The notes: generated by a model not told the origin, from the letters alone. 64,000 nt of DNA from Paenibacillus phocaeensis (GCF_900021165.1 NZ_FCOQ01000018.1:780229-844228); one strand, 5' to 3'. Positions 34,091 through 43,819 are shown, counted from the stretch's first letter. Made by a program: numbers and translations.

Positions 34091-35737
34091 ATGGAGCAGG
34101 ATACACAAGACACGAAGCAGGACGAGATGGATCGTCCCCAGGCGGTCCCGGACTTCGTCCCCGAGGAAGAGGAGAATTATCTCCAGGAGAACTATCCGGA
34201 AGACGAGGCGATCAAACGGAAACGCGAAGCCGAGAGATCCGATAATGTCGAGGAGTCGGTCATCTATTGGCAGCAAAGCGATGCGATCAGCCGCAGCCTG
34301 ACGACTACGAAACATACGCTGAAGGAAGTCGTTGGCCTGGGGGAAAGCTTTGACGTTGTGTTCCGCGATATGACTTTCGGAGGCAAACGCACTTGTCTCT
34401 TCTTTATCAACGGGTTTGCCCGGACCGACGTGATGCAGGAAATCATTAAACGGTTGACCTACTTGACCCCGGAAAATTTGACGACTGGAGCACTTCGATC
34501 CTTTTTTGAACTCTATATTCCTCATATTCAAGTGGAGAAAACAGAGAAGCTGAGCGATGCCATCAACAAAACGTTGACCGGCATGAGCGCGTTGTTTATC
34601 GAGGGGGAAGAGACCGCGCTGCTAATGGATACCCGGCAATATCCGGTGCGAAGCCCGGAGGAGCCGTCGCTGGAGCGGGTCGTACGCGGAGCCCGGGACG
34701 GGTTCACAGAGACGCTGGTGACCAACATTACCTTGGTTCGCCGGAGATTGCGTGATCCGGGACTTAAACTGGAGATGGTCAGCGTGGGCCGGCGGACCCG
34801 CACGGATGTGTGTATCGCCTACATCGACGATATCGTGGATAAGACCCAGGTTGACTCCATTCGCGAAAAAATCAAAGCGGTCAACATCGACGGCATCCCC
34901 TTGGCGGATAAGCAGTTGGAGGAGGCGATCATTCATAGGGGGTGGAATCCTTATCCGCTCGTACGATATTCGGAACGTCCGGATGTCGTCGCGTCGCATC
35001 TGCTGGAAGGCCGGGTCGTCGTATTCGTGGATACCTCGCCGAGCGTGATGATCCTGCCGACTACCTTCTTCGATCTGTGCCAGCATGCGGAGGAGAACCG
35101 GCAGACCCCGTTTATGGGCACGTATCTGCGCTGGGTTCGCTTCTTCGGCATATTCGCCTCGCTGTTCCTGCTGCCGATCTGGCTGCTGGTCGTGATCCAT
35201 CCGGAGCTCAAACCGGCGGGACTCGCCTTCATCGGGCCCCAGGAGCAGGCCAGAATCCCGCTGATTGCCCAGTTCCTGCTGGTCGAATTCGGCGTTGACC
35301 TAATGCGGATGGCAGCCGTACATACGCCCACACCGCTTGCGTCGGCAATGGGTTTGATCGCTGCGATCCTGATCGGCGATATTGCCGTCAAGACGGGGCT
35401 GTTCGTCAATGAGGTTGTTCTGTATATGGCGGTTGCCGCGATCGGGATGTTTGCGACGCCGAGTTATGAGCTGGGTCTTGCCAATCGCGTTGTGCGGCTG
35501 GCCTTGCTGCTGGCGGTAGCAATTTTCGGTGCCCCCGGATTCGTGATCGGGGTCACGGCGTTTATCGTGCTGCTGACTTTGCGCCGCTCGAATAACTCCT
35601 CTTACTTGTGGCCATTTATACCTTTTAATGCAAAGGCGATGGCAGGGGTGTTGTTCCGTGTTCCGGTGATGACTTCCAAGCAAAGACCGTCCTCCAACCG
35701 GCCTCGGGACAACACGCGAATGCCGGGTAAACGGTGA
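34091..35737 (+). CDS. spoVAF: SpoVAF, GerA-A-like spore membrane protein
   Basis: A 548-residue protein of the GerA/SpoVAF family. A long N-terminal soluble domain (about 1-345) includes DVVFRDMTFGGKRTCLFFINGFAR and ends in the region LEGRVVVFVDTSPSVMILPTTFFD. A membrane bundle follows with helices at about 355-375, 405-425, 430-460 and 470-500. In Bacillus, SpoVAF modulates germination with the Ger receptors. It is about 55 residues longer than B. subtilis SpoVAF, mostly an acidic N-terminal leader. The gene follows GAAACGGAGG. Confidence 0.88.
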   Translation: MEQDTQDTKQDEMDRPQAVPDFVPEEEENYLQENYPEDEAIKRKREAERSDNVEESVIYWQQSDAISRSLTTTKHTLKEVVGLGESFDVVFRDMTFGGKRTCLFFINGFARTDVMQEIIKRLTYLTPENLTTGALRSFFELYIPHIQVEKTEKLSDAINKTLTGMSALFIEGEETALLMDTRQYPVRSPEEPSLERVVRGARDGFTETLVTNITLVRRRLRDPGLKLEMVSVGRRTRTDVCIAYIDDIVDKTQVDSIREKIKAVNIDGIPLADKQLEEAIIHRGWNPYPLVRYSERPDVVASHLLEGRVVVFVDTSPSVMILPTTFFDLCQHAEENRQTPFMGTYLRWVRFFGIFASLFLLPIWLLVVIHPELKPAGLAFIGPQEQARIPLIAQFLLVEFGVDLMRMAAVHTPTPLASAMGLIAAILIGDIAVKTGLFVNEVVLYMAVAAIGMFATPSYELGLANRVVRLALLLAVAIFGAPGFVIGVTAFIVLLTLRRSNNSSYLWPFIPFNAKAMAGVLFRVPVMTSKQRPSSNRPRDNTRMPGKR

Positions 35738-35787
35738 TATTTAGGCTTGTTTAACAAATAACACAAATGTTATTCCGAAAAATCCAT

Positions 35788-35816
35788 TTTTCAGGTTGCC
35801 GGTTGTTTGCTATACT
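35788..35816 (+). promoter_or_regulatory. Sigma-A promoter for lysA
   Basis: TTTTCA at 35788-35793, a 17-bp spacer, and TATACT at 35811-35816 with an extended TGC just before it. The preceding palindrome AATAAC/GTTATT at 35757-35774 lies beside the promoter. I saw no lysine riboswitch in the short leader. Confidence 0.55.
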
Positions 35817-35848
35817 GGTGTAAAATTTGAAAGTGGAGGACTGCATAG

Positions 35849-37177
35849 ATGTATTTACACGGGACCAGCAAAATTAATACAAAAGGCCATCTCGAAATCG
35901 GCGGCTGCGATACGGTTGAGCTTAAGGAAACCTACGGAACGCCGCTGTATGTCGTAGATGAAGCCCTTGTGCGGCAAAGATGCCGTGAATATATGAATGC
36001 CTTTCGGGCATCGGGCCTGACGTTCCAGGTCGCTTATGCCAGCAAGGCGTTCTGCGTCATGGCGATGTGCCGGCTGGCCGAAGAGGAGGGCTTGTCCCTG
36101 GACGTCGTATCCGAGGGTGAATTGTTCACGGCCCTTCAAGCGGGATTCCCCGCGCAGCGAATCCATTTTCATGGCAACAACAAGACGCCGGATGAATTGG
36201 AAATGGCGATTTCCGCCGGGATCGGCTGTTTCGTCGCGGACAATTTTACGGAGCTGCACATGCTGCAGGCGCTTGCCGCTGAGAAAGGGGTTACCGTAAA
36301 CGTTCTGCTTCGGGTGACACCGGGTGTGGAGGCGCATACGCATGAATATATTTCCACCGGTCAAACCGACTCGAAGTTCGGGTTTGATATCGGGAACGGC
36401 TCCGCCCTGGATGCTGTGGAATTGGCTAACCGCAGCTTGAATCTCCATTTGCTTGGCGTGCACTCGCATATCGGATCGCAGATTTTTGAAGTCGAAGGCT
36501 TCCAGATGGCGATTGAGCGGGTTGCGGCTTTTGCGATGCAGGTCAAGGAGAAACTGGATGTCACCTTTAAAGTCGTCAACCTGGGCGGAGGATTTGGGAT
36601 CCGTTATACGGAAGGCGATACGCCTCTGCAAGTTTCCGACTATGTTGGCGCGATTACGGACGCCGTTAAACGGGAATTTGCCGGCTATCCGCAGCTTCCG
36701 GAGATTTGGGTTGAACCGGGTCGCAGCATCGTGGGGGATGCGGGCACAACGCTTTATACGGTGGGTACCAGCAAGGATATCCCTGGCGTGCGCAAATACG
36801 TAGCTGTGGATGGCGGCATGACGGACAACCCGCGCCCGGCGCTTTACGGCTCTAAATATGAGGCGATGCTCGCCAACCGCGGGAACGATGCGAACGAAGA
36901 GACGGTTTCCATCGCCGGCAAATGCTGCGAGAGCGGGGACATGCTGATTTGGGACGTCGATCTGCCTAAGGTGAACAGCGGCGATCTGCTCGCGGTCGCC
37001 TGCACCGGCGCTTACAATTACGCGATGGCCAGCAACTATAACCGGCTTCGTCGTCCTGCAGTTGTGTTCGTACAAGACGGCCACAGCGATCTCGTCGTCA
37101 AGCGGGAGTCGCTGCAGGATCTGGTCGCCTGCGACGTGATCCCCGAGCGGATCGCCAAGCAGCCTTCGCTGAAGTAA
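35849..37177 (+). CDS. lysA: Diaminopimelate decarboxylase
   Basis: A 442-residue PLP enzyme, the last step of lysine synthesis from meso-diaminopimelate. The Schiff-base lysine is K66 in [15 protein letters not shown], then VHSHIGSQ and LGGGFGIRY bind PLP phosphate; the substrate region has [11 protein letters not shown] and the active-site Cys in CCESGD. Length is in the family range. The ATG follows GTGGAGGA. It ends at a terminator that starts about 20 bp after the stop. Confidence 0.97.
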   Translation: MYLHGTSKINTKGHLEIGGCDTVELKETYGTPLYVVDEALVRQRCREYMNAFRASGLTFQVAYASKAFCVMAMCRLAEEEGLSLDVVSEGELFTALQAGFPAQRIHFHGNNKTPDELEMAISAGIGCFVADNFTELHMLQALAAEKGVTVNVLLRVTPGVEAHTHEYISTGQTDSKFGFDIGNGSALDAVELANRSLNLHLLGVHSHIGSQIFEVEGFQMAIERVAAFAMQVKEKLDVTFKVVNLGGGFGIRYTEGDTPLQVSDYVGAITDAVKREFAGYPQLPEIWVEPGRSIVGDAGTTLYTVGTSKDIPGVRKYVAVDGGMTDNPRPALYGSKYEAMLANRGNDANEETVSIAGKCCESGDMLIWDVDLPKVNSGDLLAVACTGAYNYAMASNYNRLRRPAVVFVQDGHSDLVVKRESLQDLVACDVIPERIAKQPSLK

Positions 37178-37195
37178 GCGGCGAAAAGGGGAAAA

Positions 37196-37241
37196 CGAGG
37201 TTGAGGGGAGCCCGGATGATCCGGTCCTCTCGGCCTTTTTT
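37196..37241 (+). terminator. Intrinsic terminator after lysA
   Basis: CGGA/TCCG (37213-37216 and 37220-37223) with a TGA loop is extended by GAGG/CCTC and AGG/CCT outside, then seven T from 37235. The stem has small internal mismatches. Confidence 0.75.
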
Positions 37242-37317
37242 GCTTGAATTCTTTTTTTTTAGTAAACTAGAAGAGGTTTGTCCAAGGATGTTAGAGAAGA
37301 AGGGTGTGTGTACGAAT

Positions 37318-37755
37318 ATGAAAAAAGGTAAAATTGTATTGGAAAAAGGCGGCGAGGTGGAAATTCAGTTCCTGCCGGAAGAAGCTCCCGGTACGGTCGC
37401 CAATTTCGAGAAGCTGGCGAATTCCGGATTCTATAACGGTCTTACGTTCCATCGCGTGATCCCGGGGTTCGTAGCTCAAGGCGGCTGCCCGAACGGAACA
37501 GGCACAGGCGGTCCCGGTTATACGATCAAATGCGAGACGGATACGAATGTTACCAAACACGAGCGTGGCGTGCTATCGATGGCTCATGCCGGCAAAGATA
37601 CCGGCGGCAGCCAGTTCTTCATCGTGTATGAGCCGCAGCCGCATTTGAACGGTGTGCATACCGTGTTCGGCAAAGTGACTTCGGGGATGGAACACGTGGA
37701 CAATGTCCGTCCTGGCGACAAAATGAAAGAAGTTTCCGTTTGGGACGAAGCTTAA
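37318..37755 (+). CDS. ppiB: Peptidyl-prolyl cis-trans isomerase, cyclophilin type
   Basis: A 145-residue cyclophilin that speeds proline isomerisation in the cytosol. [12 protein letters not shown], then [16 protein letters not shown] (catalytic Arg), [18 protein letters not shown] and [13 protein letters not shown] are the family signatures. I chose ATG 37318 ([12 protein letters not shown]), which aligns with B. subtilis PpiB; the ribosome binding site AAGGGTG is weak and an ATG at 37288 is in frame. There is no signal peptide. The gene follows lysA as in Bacillus. Confidence 0.95.
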   Translation: MKKGKIVLEKGGEVEIQFLPEEAPGTVANFEKLANSGFYNGLTFHRVIPGFVAQGGCPNGTGTGGPGYTIKCETDTNVTKHERGVLSMAHAGKDTGGSQFFIVYEPQPHLNGVHTVFGKVTSGMEHVDNVRPGDKMKEVSVWDEA

Positions 37756-37768
37756 TCCGTTAGAAACG

Positions 37769-37814
37769 AAGGGGTGCCCCGCAGGCCATGCAGTCTGGCC
37801 ACGGGGCACCCCTT
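37769..37814. terminator. Long bidirectional terminator hairpin between ppiB and tlp
   Basis: AAGGGGTGCCCCG (37769-37781) is perfectly complementary to 37802-37814, with an inner GGCCA/TGGCC (37784-37788 and 37796-37800). The T-tract after it is short on both strands, so its efficiency is uncertain, but the stem is exceptionally stable and lies between convergent genes. Confidence 0.8.
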
Positions 37815-37823
37815 ATGTTGATT

Positions 37824-38051
37824 TTACGATTTTCTCTGGTGAGCGGCTTCGTCCTTCACTTCCTCACGGAAACCATTAATCGCATGCAGCCGTTTGTCGT
37901 TCTTTTCCTCGATCTGCTTCTTCTCCTTGACGGAGATTTCGTCAGCATGCTCGCTGAGATAGTCTTCTCCCTCGCGGAAATTCTCCACGGTGTTCTGAAT
38001 GCTCCGCTGCAGCTTATCCACGTTATCGGAGCGATTGTCCGGTTTAGCCAC
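37824..38051 (-). CDS. tlp: Small acid-soluble spore protein Tlp
   Basis: A 75-residue, highly charged helical protein of the Tlp family. DNRSDNVDKLQRSIQNTVEN at the N-terminus and KEKKQIEEKNDKRLHAINGFREEVKDEA at the C-terminus match B. subtilis Tlp, a forespore-made SASP-like protein. Two starts compete: ATG at 38057 is only 1-2 nt from AGGAGG, while GTG at 38051 is about 8 nt from it. I prefer the GTG, giving MAKPDNRSD. It is convergent with ppiB. Confidence 0.88.
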   Translation of the reverse strand: MAKPDNRSDNVDKLQRSIQNTVENFREGEDYLSEHADEISVKEKKQIEEKNDKRLHAINGFREEVKDEAAHQRKS

Positions 38052-38216
38052 GTTCATTCCTCCTGAATCTAGAGATTTGCATTACGATATCGCTTTTAAG
38101 ATTGGCTCTTTGCGAAGGTTTTTATGCACAGGGACATCTGCTGCAGGCGTGCAGAATTGGAATGCAAGGAGCCGCGCGTCACAGGTTAAGGCAGGTGCAA
38201 AAGGCGTATTGCACGG

Positions 38217-38245
38217 TTTACAACTGTTAAATGCAGATGTATTAT
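38217..38245 (+). promoter_or_regulatory. Promoter of the two-component/ABC cassette
   Basis: TTTACA at 38217-38222, a 17-bp spacer, and TATTAT at 38240-38245. The response regulator starts 56 bp downstream. The 240-bp gap between tlp and the regulator holds nothing else I can name. Confidence 0.6.
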
Positions 38246-38300
38246 GCAATCAATCCAAGACGATTCACAAGATTGGATTAAGGAAACGGAGGTCTGGCTA

Positions 38301-38987
38301 ATGCCACGGATATTTTTGGTTGAGGACGATAAGGCAATCGCTAAGAACCTTATACTTTTGCTCCGCTCGGAAGGATTTACTGTCACCCACGCTCCTACGC
38401 GGAGTGAAGTCCTTGTCGCACTTGCCGGGAATAAATTCGACTTAGCGCTCGTTGATATTTCTTTGCCTGACGGAAATGGCTTTACGGTTTGCACGGATAT
38501 CAAAGAAACAGGGGATGTTCCCGTTATCTTTCTGACGGCTTCCGGCGACGAGGGGAGTGTGGTTACCGGTCTGAACCTGGGTGCGGACGACTATATCACC
38601 AAGCCTTTTCGTCCGCGTGAATTGATGGCGCGAATTGGCGCCGCCTTGCGAAAAAGCGGGCGCTTCCGGTCGGCTTTTGAAATCTGCGGGCTTCATGTCG
38701 ATACGGCAAGCGGTGTTGTGAAAAAAAACGGGAGCGAGGTTTTTCTATCCGCCTTAGAATACCGCTTGTTGCTTGTGTTTATTAACAACCCCAAAAGTAT
38801 GATTACGAGGGGGAGGCTGCTTGACGAATTGTGGGACGCGGCAGGCGAGTTTGTCAATGACAATACACTGACCGTGTATATCAAACGTTTGCGGGAGAAG
38901 ATCGAGAATGATCCGTCAAACCCGCAGATCATTCTGACCGTGCGCGGGACAGGGTATAGATTGGGGGGCGAGTATGCTTCGGAATAG
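38301..38987 (+). CDS. OmpR-family response regulator
   Basis: A 228-residue regulator with an N-terminal receiver (acidic pocket ED9-D10, phospho-acceptor D52 in LVDISLPDGNGF, Lys in YITKPFRPRELMARI) and a C-terminal winged helix (FVNDNTLTVYIKRLREKIE). It most likely controls the ABC transporter genes that follow the kinase, as BceR- or VncR-type regulators do. I chose ATG 38301 with ACGGAGG upstream. It overlaps the kinase gene by 14 bp. The cassette interrupts the usual ppiB-rib order and is AT-richer than its surroundings. Confidence 0.93.
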   Translation: MPRIFLVEDDKAIAKNLILLLRSEGFTVTHAPTRSEVLVALAGNKFDLALVDISLPDGNGFTVCTDIKETGDVPVIFLTASGDEGSVVTGLNLGADDYITKPFRPRELMARIGAALRKSGRFRSAFEICGLHVDTASGVVKKNGSEVFLSALEYRLLLVFINNPKSMITRGRLLDELWDAAGEFVNDNTLTVYIKRLREKIENDPSNPQIILTVRGTGYRLGGEYASE

Positions 38988-39963
38988 GGAGTTTCGACGG
39001 TTTGCCATTCTGTTCTCCTTCATGGCCGCCGCCGCCGTAATGCTGGGATTTGCCATCAATACGGCGACGGGAATCCTTGCCGCCTCTTCTTCTGCCGCCT
39101 TTGGCACGGCGTTTTTCGTGTTTACCAAAGCCAGATACAATAGCATTGCGCGGATTTCAAATCAAATCAACCTTGTGCTTCACAATGCTGACCATCTGTA
39201 TATTGGTGAGTCGGACGAGGGTGAGCTTTCCATTCTGCACAGCGAGATCACAAAAATGACGTTGCGAATTCGGGAGCAAAACGACGCGCTGAAAAAAGAA
39301 AAAGAACATCTTGCCGATTCGTTGGCCGATATAGCCCACCAACTCCGCACCCCGCTCACCTCCGCGAACCTCATTTTGTCCTTATTAGCGAATCATCCTG
39401 ATGAAAACGAGCGAAAAGCCTTTGTGCGGGAAACAGAGGAATTGTTTGTACATATGGATTGGCTGATTACTTCCCTCTTGAAATTGTCCCGTTTGGACGC
39501 GGGCATTGTGGTATTCCAAAGCGAGCGGATCGAGGTAAACGCTCTTGTATGCACCGCGCTTCGCCCGCTCCTCATCCCTATGGAACTACGCGATATTAAT
39601 TTGCAAATCGACGTTCCGAAAGGGATGATGATTCAAGGCGATTCCGGGTGGCTGTCGGAAGCCATTCAAAACATCCTGAAAAATTGTCTGGACAGCGCAG
39701 GCGAGCACGGGAAGATTGAGATTGTTTGCACGGACAACCCCCTGTTTGCCGAGATGGTTATCCACGACAACGGCGCGGGTTTTGAAAAAGAAGATTTACC
39801 CCGCTTATTTGATCGGTTTTATCGCGGGAAAAGCGCAAACGCAACAGGATACGGGATTGGACTGGCTCTCTGCAAAATGATCATAACCCGGCAAGGAGGG
39901 ACGATTACCGCCAAAAACCACCCGCAGGGCGGCGCGATCTTTACCATTCGTTTTCCAAAGTGA
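38974..39963 (+). CDS. Intramembrane-type sensor histidine kinase
   Basis: A 329-residue kinase. Two membrane helices (about residues 10-28 and 32-52) are joined by only a few residues, so there is no external sensor domain. A HAMP-like linker follows, then the H-box ADIAHQLRTPLTS with the phospho-histidine H122, the N-box QNILKNCLDSA, and G-boxes DNGAGF and GYGIGLAL. Kinases of this layout next to FtsX-type ABC transporters usually sense antimicrobial peptides through the transporter itself. The ligand is unknown here. It overlaps the regulator gene. Confidence 0.92.
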   Translation: MLRNREFRRFAILFSFMAAAAVMLGFAINTATGILAASSSAAFGTAFFVFTKARYNSIARISNQINLVLHNADHLYIGESDEGELSILHSEITKMTLRIREQNDALKKEKEHLADSLADIAHQLRTPLTSANLILSLLANHPDENERKAFVRETEELFVHMDWLITSLLKLSRLDAGIVVFQSERIEVNALVCTALRPLLIPMELRDINLQIDVPKGMMIQGDSGWLSEAIQNILKNCLDSAGEHGKIEIVCTDNPLFAEMVIHDNGAGFEKEDLPRLFDRFYRGKSANATGYGIGLALCKMIITRQGGTITAKNHPQGGAIFTIRFPK

Positions 39964-40045
39964 CGAATCTCTCACCGGAAAGTCACAGAGATGTAAGTCG
40001 AAAGCTTTATGATAGGGGTAACCATGAGAAAGGGAGGCTTGCATC

Positions 40046-40729
40046 ATGGAGCTCCTAAAAATTGAAAATCTATGTAAGGTCTATGGCAAGGGCGAAAACC
40101 AAGTTGCCGCGCTTGACCATGTTTCGCTTACCATCGAAAAAGGGGAGTTTACCGCCATCATCGGTTCCTCCGGCTCCGGCAAATCCACATTGCTTCACAT
40201 CATCGGCGGTGTGGACGTGCCGACAAGCGGTAAGGTATATTTGGACGGGCAGGATGTATATGCCCAAAGCAATACAAAACTTGCTGTTTTCCGCAGGCGG
40301 CAAGTTGGGCTGATTTACCAGTTTCACAACCTCATTCCTACGCTGAATGTGGTGGAAAACATCACCTTGCCGATCCTGATGGACAAGCGGAAGGTCAATA
40401 AAGAGAGGCTTGATGACTTGCTCGAACTGCTTGGGCTGCAAGACCGCAAAACACATTTGCCCAATCAGCTTTCGGGCGGCCAGCAACAGCGTGTATCCAT
40501 CGGACGCGCTTTGATGAACGCCCCGGCGGTCATGTTGGCTGACGAACCCACGGGCAGCCTGGACAGCCGGAATGGGCATGAAATCATCAAGCTGTTGAAA
40601 GAAAGCAATCAAAAATATGGGCAGACCCTTCTCCTCGTGACCCATGACGAGAATATCGCCTTGCAAGCGGACCGCATTATCGGCATATCAGACGGCAAAG
40701 TCGTGAGGGATGAGCGGGTGCGGCCATGA
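40046..40729 (+). CDS. ABC transporter ATPase, MacB/BceA-like
   Basis: A 227-residue ATPase. Walker [10 protein letters not shown] at about 39-47, Q-loop [20 protein letters not shown], signature [15 protein letters not shown], Walker [13 protein letters not shown] and the H-loop VTHD are all intact. This is the LolD/MacB/BceA type, which works as a mechanotransmitter with FtsX-fold permeases. The ATG has AAAGGGAGG upstream. It overlaps the permease gene by 4 bp. An 82-bp gap from the kinase may hold its own regulated promoter (TATGAT at 40008-40013). Confidence 0.94.
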   Translation: MELLKIENLCKVYGKGENQVAALDHVSLTIEKGEFTAIIGSSGSGKSTLLHIIGGVDVPTSGKVYLDGQDVYAQSNTKLAVFRRRQVGLIYQFHNLIPTLNVVENITLPILMDKRKVNKERLDDLLELLGLQDRKTHLPNQLSGGQQQRVSIGRALMNAPAVMLADEPTGSLDSRNGHEIIKLLKESNQKYGQTLLLVTHDENIALQADRIIGISDGKVVRDERVRP

Positions 40730-43266
40730 ACATTTTCAACAAAGTCACCCTGCAAAGTATGAAAAAAAGCCGTACCCGAACGGTTGTCACGATCATCGGA
40801 GTGGTATTGTCCGCCGCGATGATTACGGCTGTCTCCACCTTTGGCACTTCTCTGTTAAATTATCTGACAAACAGTTCGATTGCGAAATACGGTGACTGGC
40901 ATGTTGAGTTTATGGCTGTGGATTCCTCTTTCGTGCAGGAACAAGTGAACGACAAAGAAGTTGCAAACACCGCATGGTATGAGAATATTGGCTATGCTAT
41001 GCTTGACGGTGCGAAAAGCCCAGAAAAACCCTATCTTTTTATTTCCGGGTTCAATGAGGAAACCTTCGACAACCTGCCCATCAGCTTGATTTCCGGCAGG
41101 CTACCGAAAAACAGCAGCGAAGTTCTTGTTCCGTCTCACATCGCAGCCAAGGCCGGCGTTAAAATTTCGGTGGGCGATACCCTTACCCTTGCGGTCGGGA
41201 ACCGCGAGGCGAATGGTGAAACGCTCACCCAGCACGATTCTTATCGCGCTGGGAAGGAAACGCTGGTGCCTGTGACGGAGAAAACCTACAAGGTTGTGGG
41301 GATCTGCGACCGACCGGGATTTGAAGAACATTCCGCGCCGGGATATACCCTGATAACCAGAGCAGACGCAGCAGATCAGACTGACAATTTCAGCCTGTTT
41401 GTCACATTAAAAAATCCGTACAAGGTGAAAGCTTATACATCCGCTGTAGCCGGAACGGGCGACTATGTTCTGAATGATGATGTGTTGCGCTTTATGGGGG
41501 TCTCAGAAAACAAACTATTCAATACCCTGTTGTATTCGGTTGGTGGTATTTTGATTGTCATCATCATGGTAGGCTCGATTTTCCTGATTTACAACTCGTT
41601 CAATATCTCGCTTAACGAACGTAAACACCAGTTTGGTATTCTCATGTCGGTGGGGGCCACTGCCAAGCAACTGCGAAATTCGGTGCTATTTGAAGGCCTT
41701 TGCATCGGTGCAATCGGCATACCGATTGGTATTTTGGTCGGCATAGGCAGTATTGAATTGATTATTCCTATTGTTGCAAGTAATTTTAGCACTATTCTCA
41801 GCAGCACGGTACCCTTAACCCTGTCGCTGTCTGCCCCCGCACTGGTTGCGGCGGCGGCGGTCAGCTTGATCACCATTCTGATCTCAGCCTATATTCCGGC
41901 CAAGAAAGCCGTCGCCACTCCCGTGATGGAGTGTATCCGTCAGACCAACGAGATCAAAACCGAATCGAAAGCCGTTAAAACGTCAAAACTCGCGCAGCGT
42001 ATTTATGGTTTGGAGGGAACGCTTGCGCTAAAGAATTTTAAGAGAAACAAAAAACGTTATCACAGTATTGTGCTATCTCTTACTTTAAGCTTCGTACTGT
42101 TTGTATCGGGAAGTGCTTTTGGAACCACATTGAAACAGCTTGCAAAAGAAAACACCGTAGAAGCAGACGGCGACATCGTTTTCTATACACAAAATATGGA
42201 GGAAAACGGATTTTTCCAACTATATGACAAGCTCAAAACCGCTGACGGCGTTTATAAAAGCACCTATCAAGGGAATCTGACCTACTCTTGCATGACAAGC
42301 GATCTTCCAAATGATTTTGTGAACGCCTACCGGGAGTCCGCAGGTGACCTAAACACAGAGAAAACGTTGGAACTACCGTTGGATGTTCAGTTTATTGAGG
42401 ATGACATCTATTACGACTTTATCGAGCGCCTTGGCCTGCCGACAGCGGAATATACCGGACAGGACGCAAAGGTTCTTATCGTAGGGATGAACACAATCGA
42501 GCATACTACTTATTTTACAAACAGTTCTATGGATTTCACGCTTACCTCTGTCTCTGGGGAGCAAGCGAAAACGATCCGCGCCACTTTTGTGGATTCCTAC
42601 CCGTTGGACACACTACCCAAGGATAAGGATTCGATGCCTACTTACCTTTTTATGGTAGTTGCCCCATGGCAAATCAAAGCGCAGTTTGACGAACTGGGTG
42701 TGCCTGCCAAGTATGGCTTGAATTTCTGGTCAGAAAATCCAGCACAGTCTATGGCGCAAATGCAGTCGATGATCGAGGAAGCGGGCTTTACCTCCGACTA
42801 TAGCTTGTTCAATATGTCCATGGCCCTTGACTTATACCGCAGTATCATCTTTGTGGTCGATGTATTCACCTATGTTTTTATCATCATGCTCTCGTTGATC
42901 GCGGTTGCCAATGTGTTTAATACGATCTCTACCAACATCAGGCTGCGGCGGCGTGAGCTTGCGATGCTCCGCTCCGTTGGAATGTCCGATCCTGATTTCA
43001 ATAAGATGATGCGCTTTGAATGCGCCCTTTATGGAGTGCGGACGATGCTTTGGGGGCTGCCCCTCTCCGGTATCCTTTCATGGCTGATTTACAAAGTGGT
43101 GATGTTCGCAGAAAAGCTGGATGACTTCGCTTTTTCATTCCCGTGGAGCAGTATGATGGTCAGTGTGCTGGGTGTATTCCTTGTCGTTTTCATTACGATG
43201 CTGTACGCTACGGACAAGATCAGAAAAGAAAATATCATTGACGCACTTCGGGATGATATGACTTAA
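40726..43266 (+). CDS. FtsX-like ABC permease, two-repeat type, 846 aa
   Basis: A large permease with helix 1 at about residues 17-40, then a soluble external domain of about 220 residues and three helices with the FtsX pattern (about 265-290, 320-350, 365-390). The same plan repeats: a helix near 435-455, a second external domain of about 220 residues, and three helices (about 690-720, 755-785, 800-825). NIRLRRRELAMLRSVGMS is the typical coupling motif. Family members confer resistance to bacitracin- or lantibiotic-like peptides, or export peptides; the substrate is not readable. The region is visibly AT-richer than ribD downstream. Confidence 0.9.
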   Translation: MNIFNKVTLQSMKKSRTRTVVTIIGVVLSAAMITAVSTFGTSLLNYLTNSSIAKYGDWHVEFMAVDSSFVQEQVNDKEVANTAWYENIGYAMLDGAKSPEKPYLFISGFNEETFDNLPISLISGRLPKNSSEVLVPSHIAAKAGVKISVGDTLTLAVGNREANGETLTQHDSYRAGKETLVPVTEKTYKVVGICDRPGFEEHSAPGYTLITRADAADQTDNFSLFVTLKNPYKVKAYTSAVAGTGDYVLNDDVLRFMGVSENKLFNTLLYSVGGILIVIIMVGSIFLIYNSFNISLNERKHQFGILMSVGATAKQLRNSVLFEGLCIGAIGIPIGILVGIGSIELIIPIVASNFSTILSSTVPLTLSLSAPALVAAAAVSLITILISAYIPAKKAVATPVMECIRQTNEIKTESKAVKTSKLAQRIYGLEGTLALKNFKRNKKRYHSIVLSLTLSFVLFVSGSAFGTTLKQLAKENTVEADGDIVFYTQNMEENGFFQLYDKLKTADGVYKSTYQGNLTYSCMTSDLPNDFVNAYRESAGDLNTEKTLELPLDVQFIEDDIYYDFIERLGLPTAEYTGQDAKVLIVGMNTIEHTTYFTNSSMDFTLTSVSGEQAKTIRATFVDSYPLDTLPKDKDSMPTYLFMVVAPWQIKAQFDELGVPAKYGLNFWSENPAQSMAQMQSMIEEAGFTSDYSLFNMSMALDLYRSIIFVVDVFTYVFIIMLSLIAVANVFNTISTNIRLRRRELAMLRSVGMSDPDFNKMMRFECALYGVRTMLWGLPLSGILSWLIYKVVMFAEKLDDFAFSFPWSSMMVSVLGVFLVVFITMLYATDKIRKENIIDALRDDMT

Positions 43267-43438
43267 ATTAGCGGCGGGAGTCCTTGCATTTTTCATTTTG
43301 TGGTGGTAACATTACCGCAGAGCCTGTGACAGGATTGGTCGGATCGTGGTAGGATTTTGGTGGGAGACAGTCAGAACCCAAACGACTATTACGCATCGCA
43401 AACCTAAAGGTTGTCATGGGATCCAATTAAATAAGCAG

Positions 43439-43597
43439 CAATCCTTCGGGGCAGGGTGAAATTCCCTACCGACGGTGATGGCGCATCGGATGGTTATCCG
43501 GTGTAGCACAAGTCCGTGACCCGCCAGCGCTCTAACAGCGTTTGCGGCTGAGCCGGTGAGATTCCGGGACCGACAGTATAGTCTGGATGGGAGAAGG
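43439..43597 (+). promoter_or_regulatory. FMN riboswitch (RFN element) of the riboflavin operon
   Basis: The conserved RFN sequence blocks are present in order: CTTCGGGGCAGGGTGAAATT at 43444 onward, CCCTACCGACGGTGAT, the variable hairpins, then GAGCCGGTGAGATTCCGGGA, CCGACAGTATAGTCTGGATG and GGAGAAGG. FMN binding is known to terminate transcription or block translation of rib genes. Here an intrinsic terminator at 43820-43850 suggests transcriptional control. A weak promoter candidate lies upstream (TTGCAT 43284-43289, TAACAT 43307-43312). Confidence 0.96.
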
Positions 43598-43819
43598 AAA
43601 ACGCGGGAGCACGTACGTGATTTCATTTGCGACGGTGCTCATACCTAAAGAGCTTCAATTGATCAAGTTCTATTTTTCACAAGGATTATTATTTTGTGAA
43701 TGTTCTTGATGATGCCGGCTTTTTGTCTTTACGTTGTCGTCCTGTCGATTCAAGGACCTGTGGTGACAACGAGGAGGCGAGGCGCTCTTTTGATTTTGCG
43801 TAGAACTACTCTCATGATC

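Noticed and set aside
35757..35774. AATAAC/GTTATT palindrome before lysA considered as a terminator for spoVAF
   Set aside because: Only six weak base pairs and no T-run; at most an operator-like palindrome.
37201..37317. A 39-codon in-frame extension upstream of ppiB
   Set aside because: It overlaps the lysA terminator and does not resemble cyclophilins; the family N-terminus starts at 37318.
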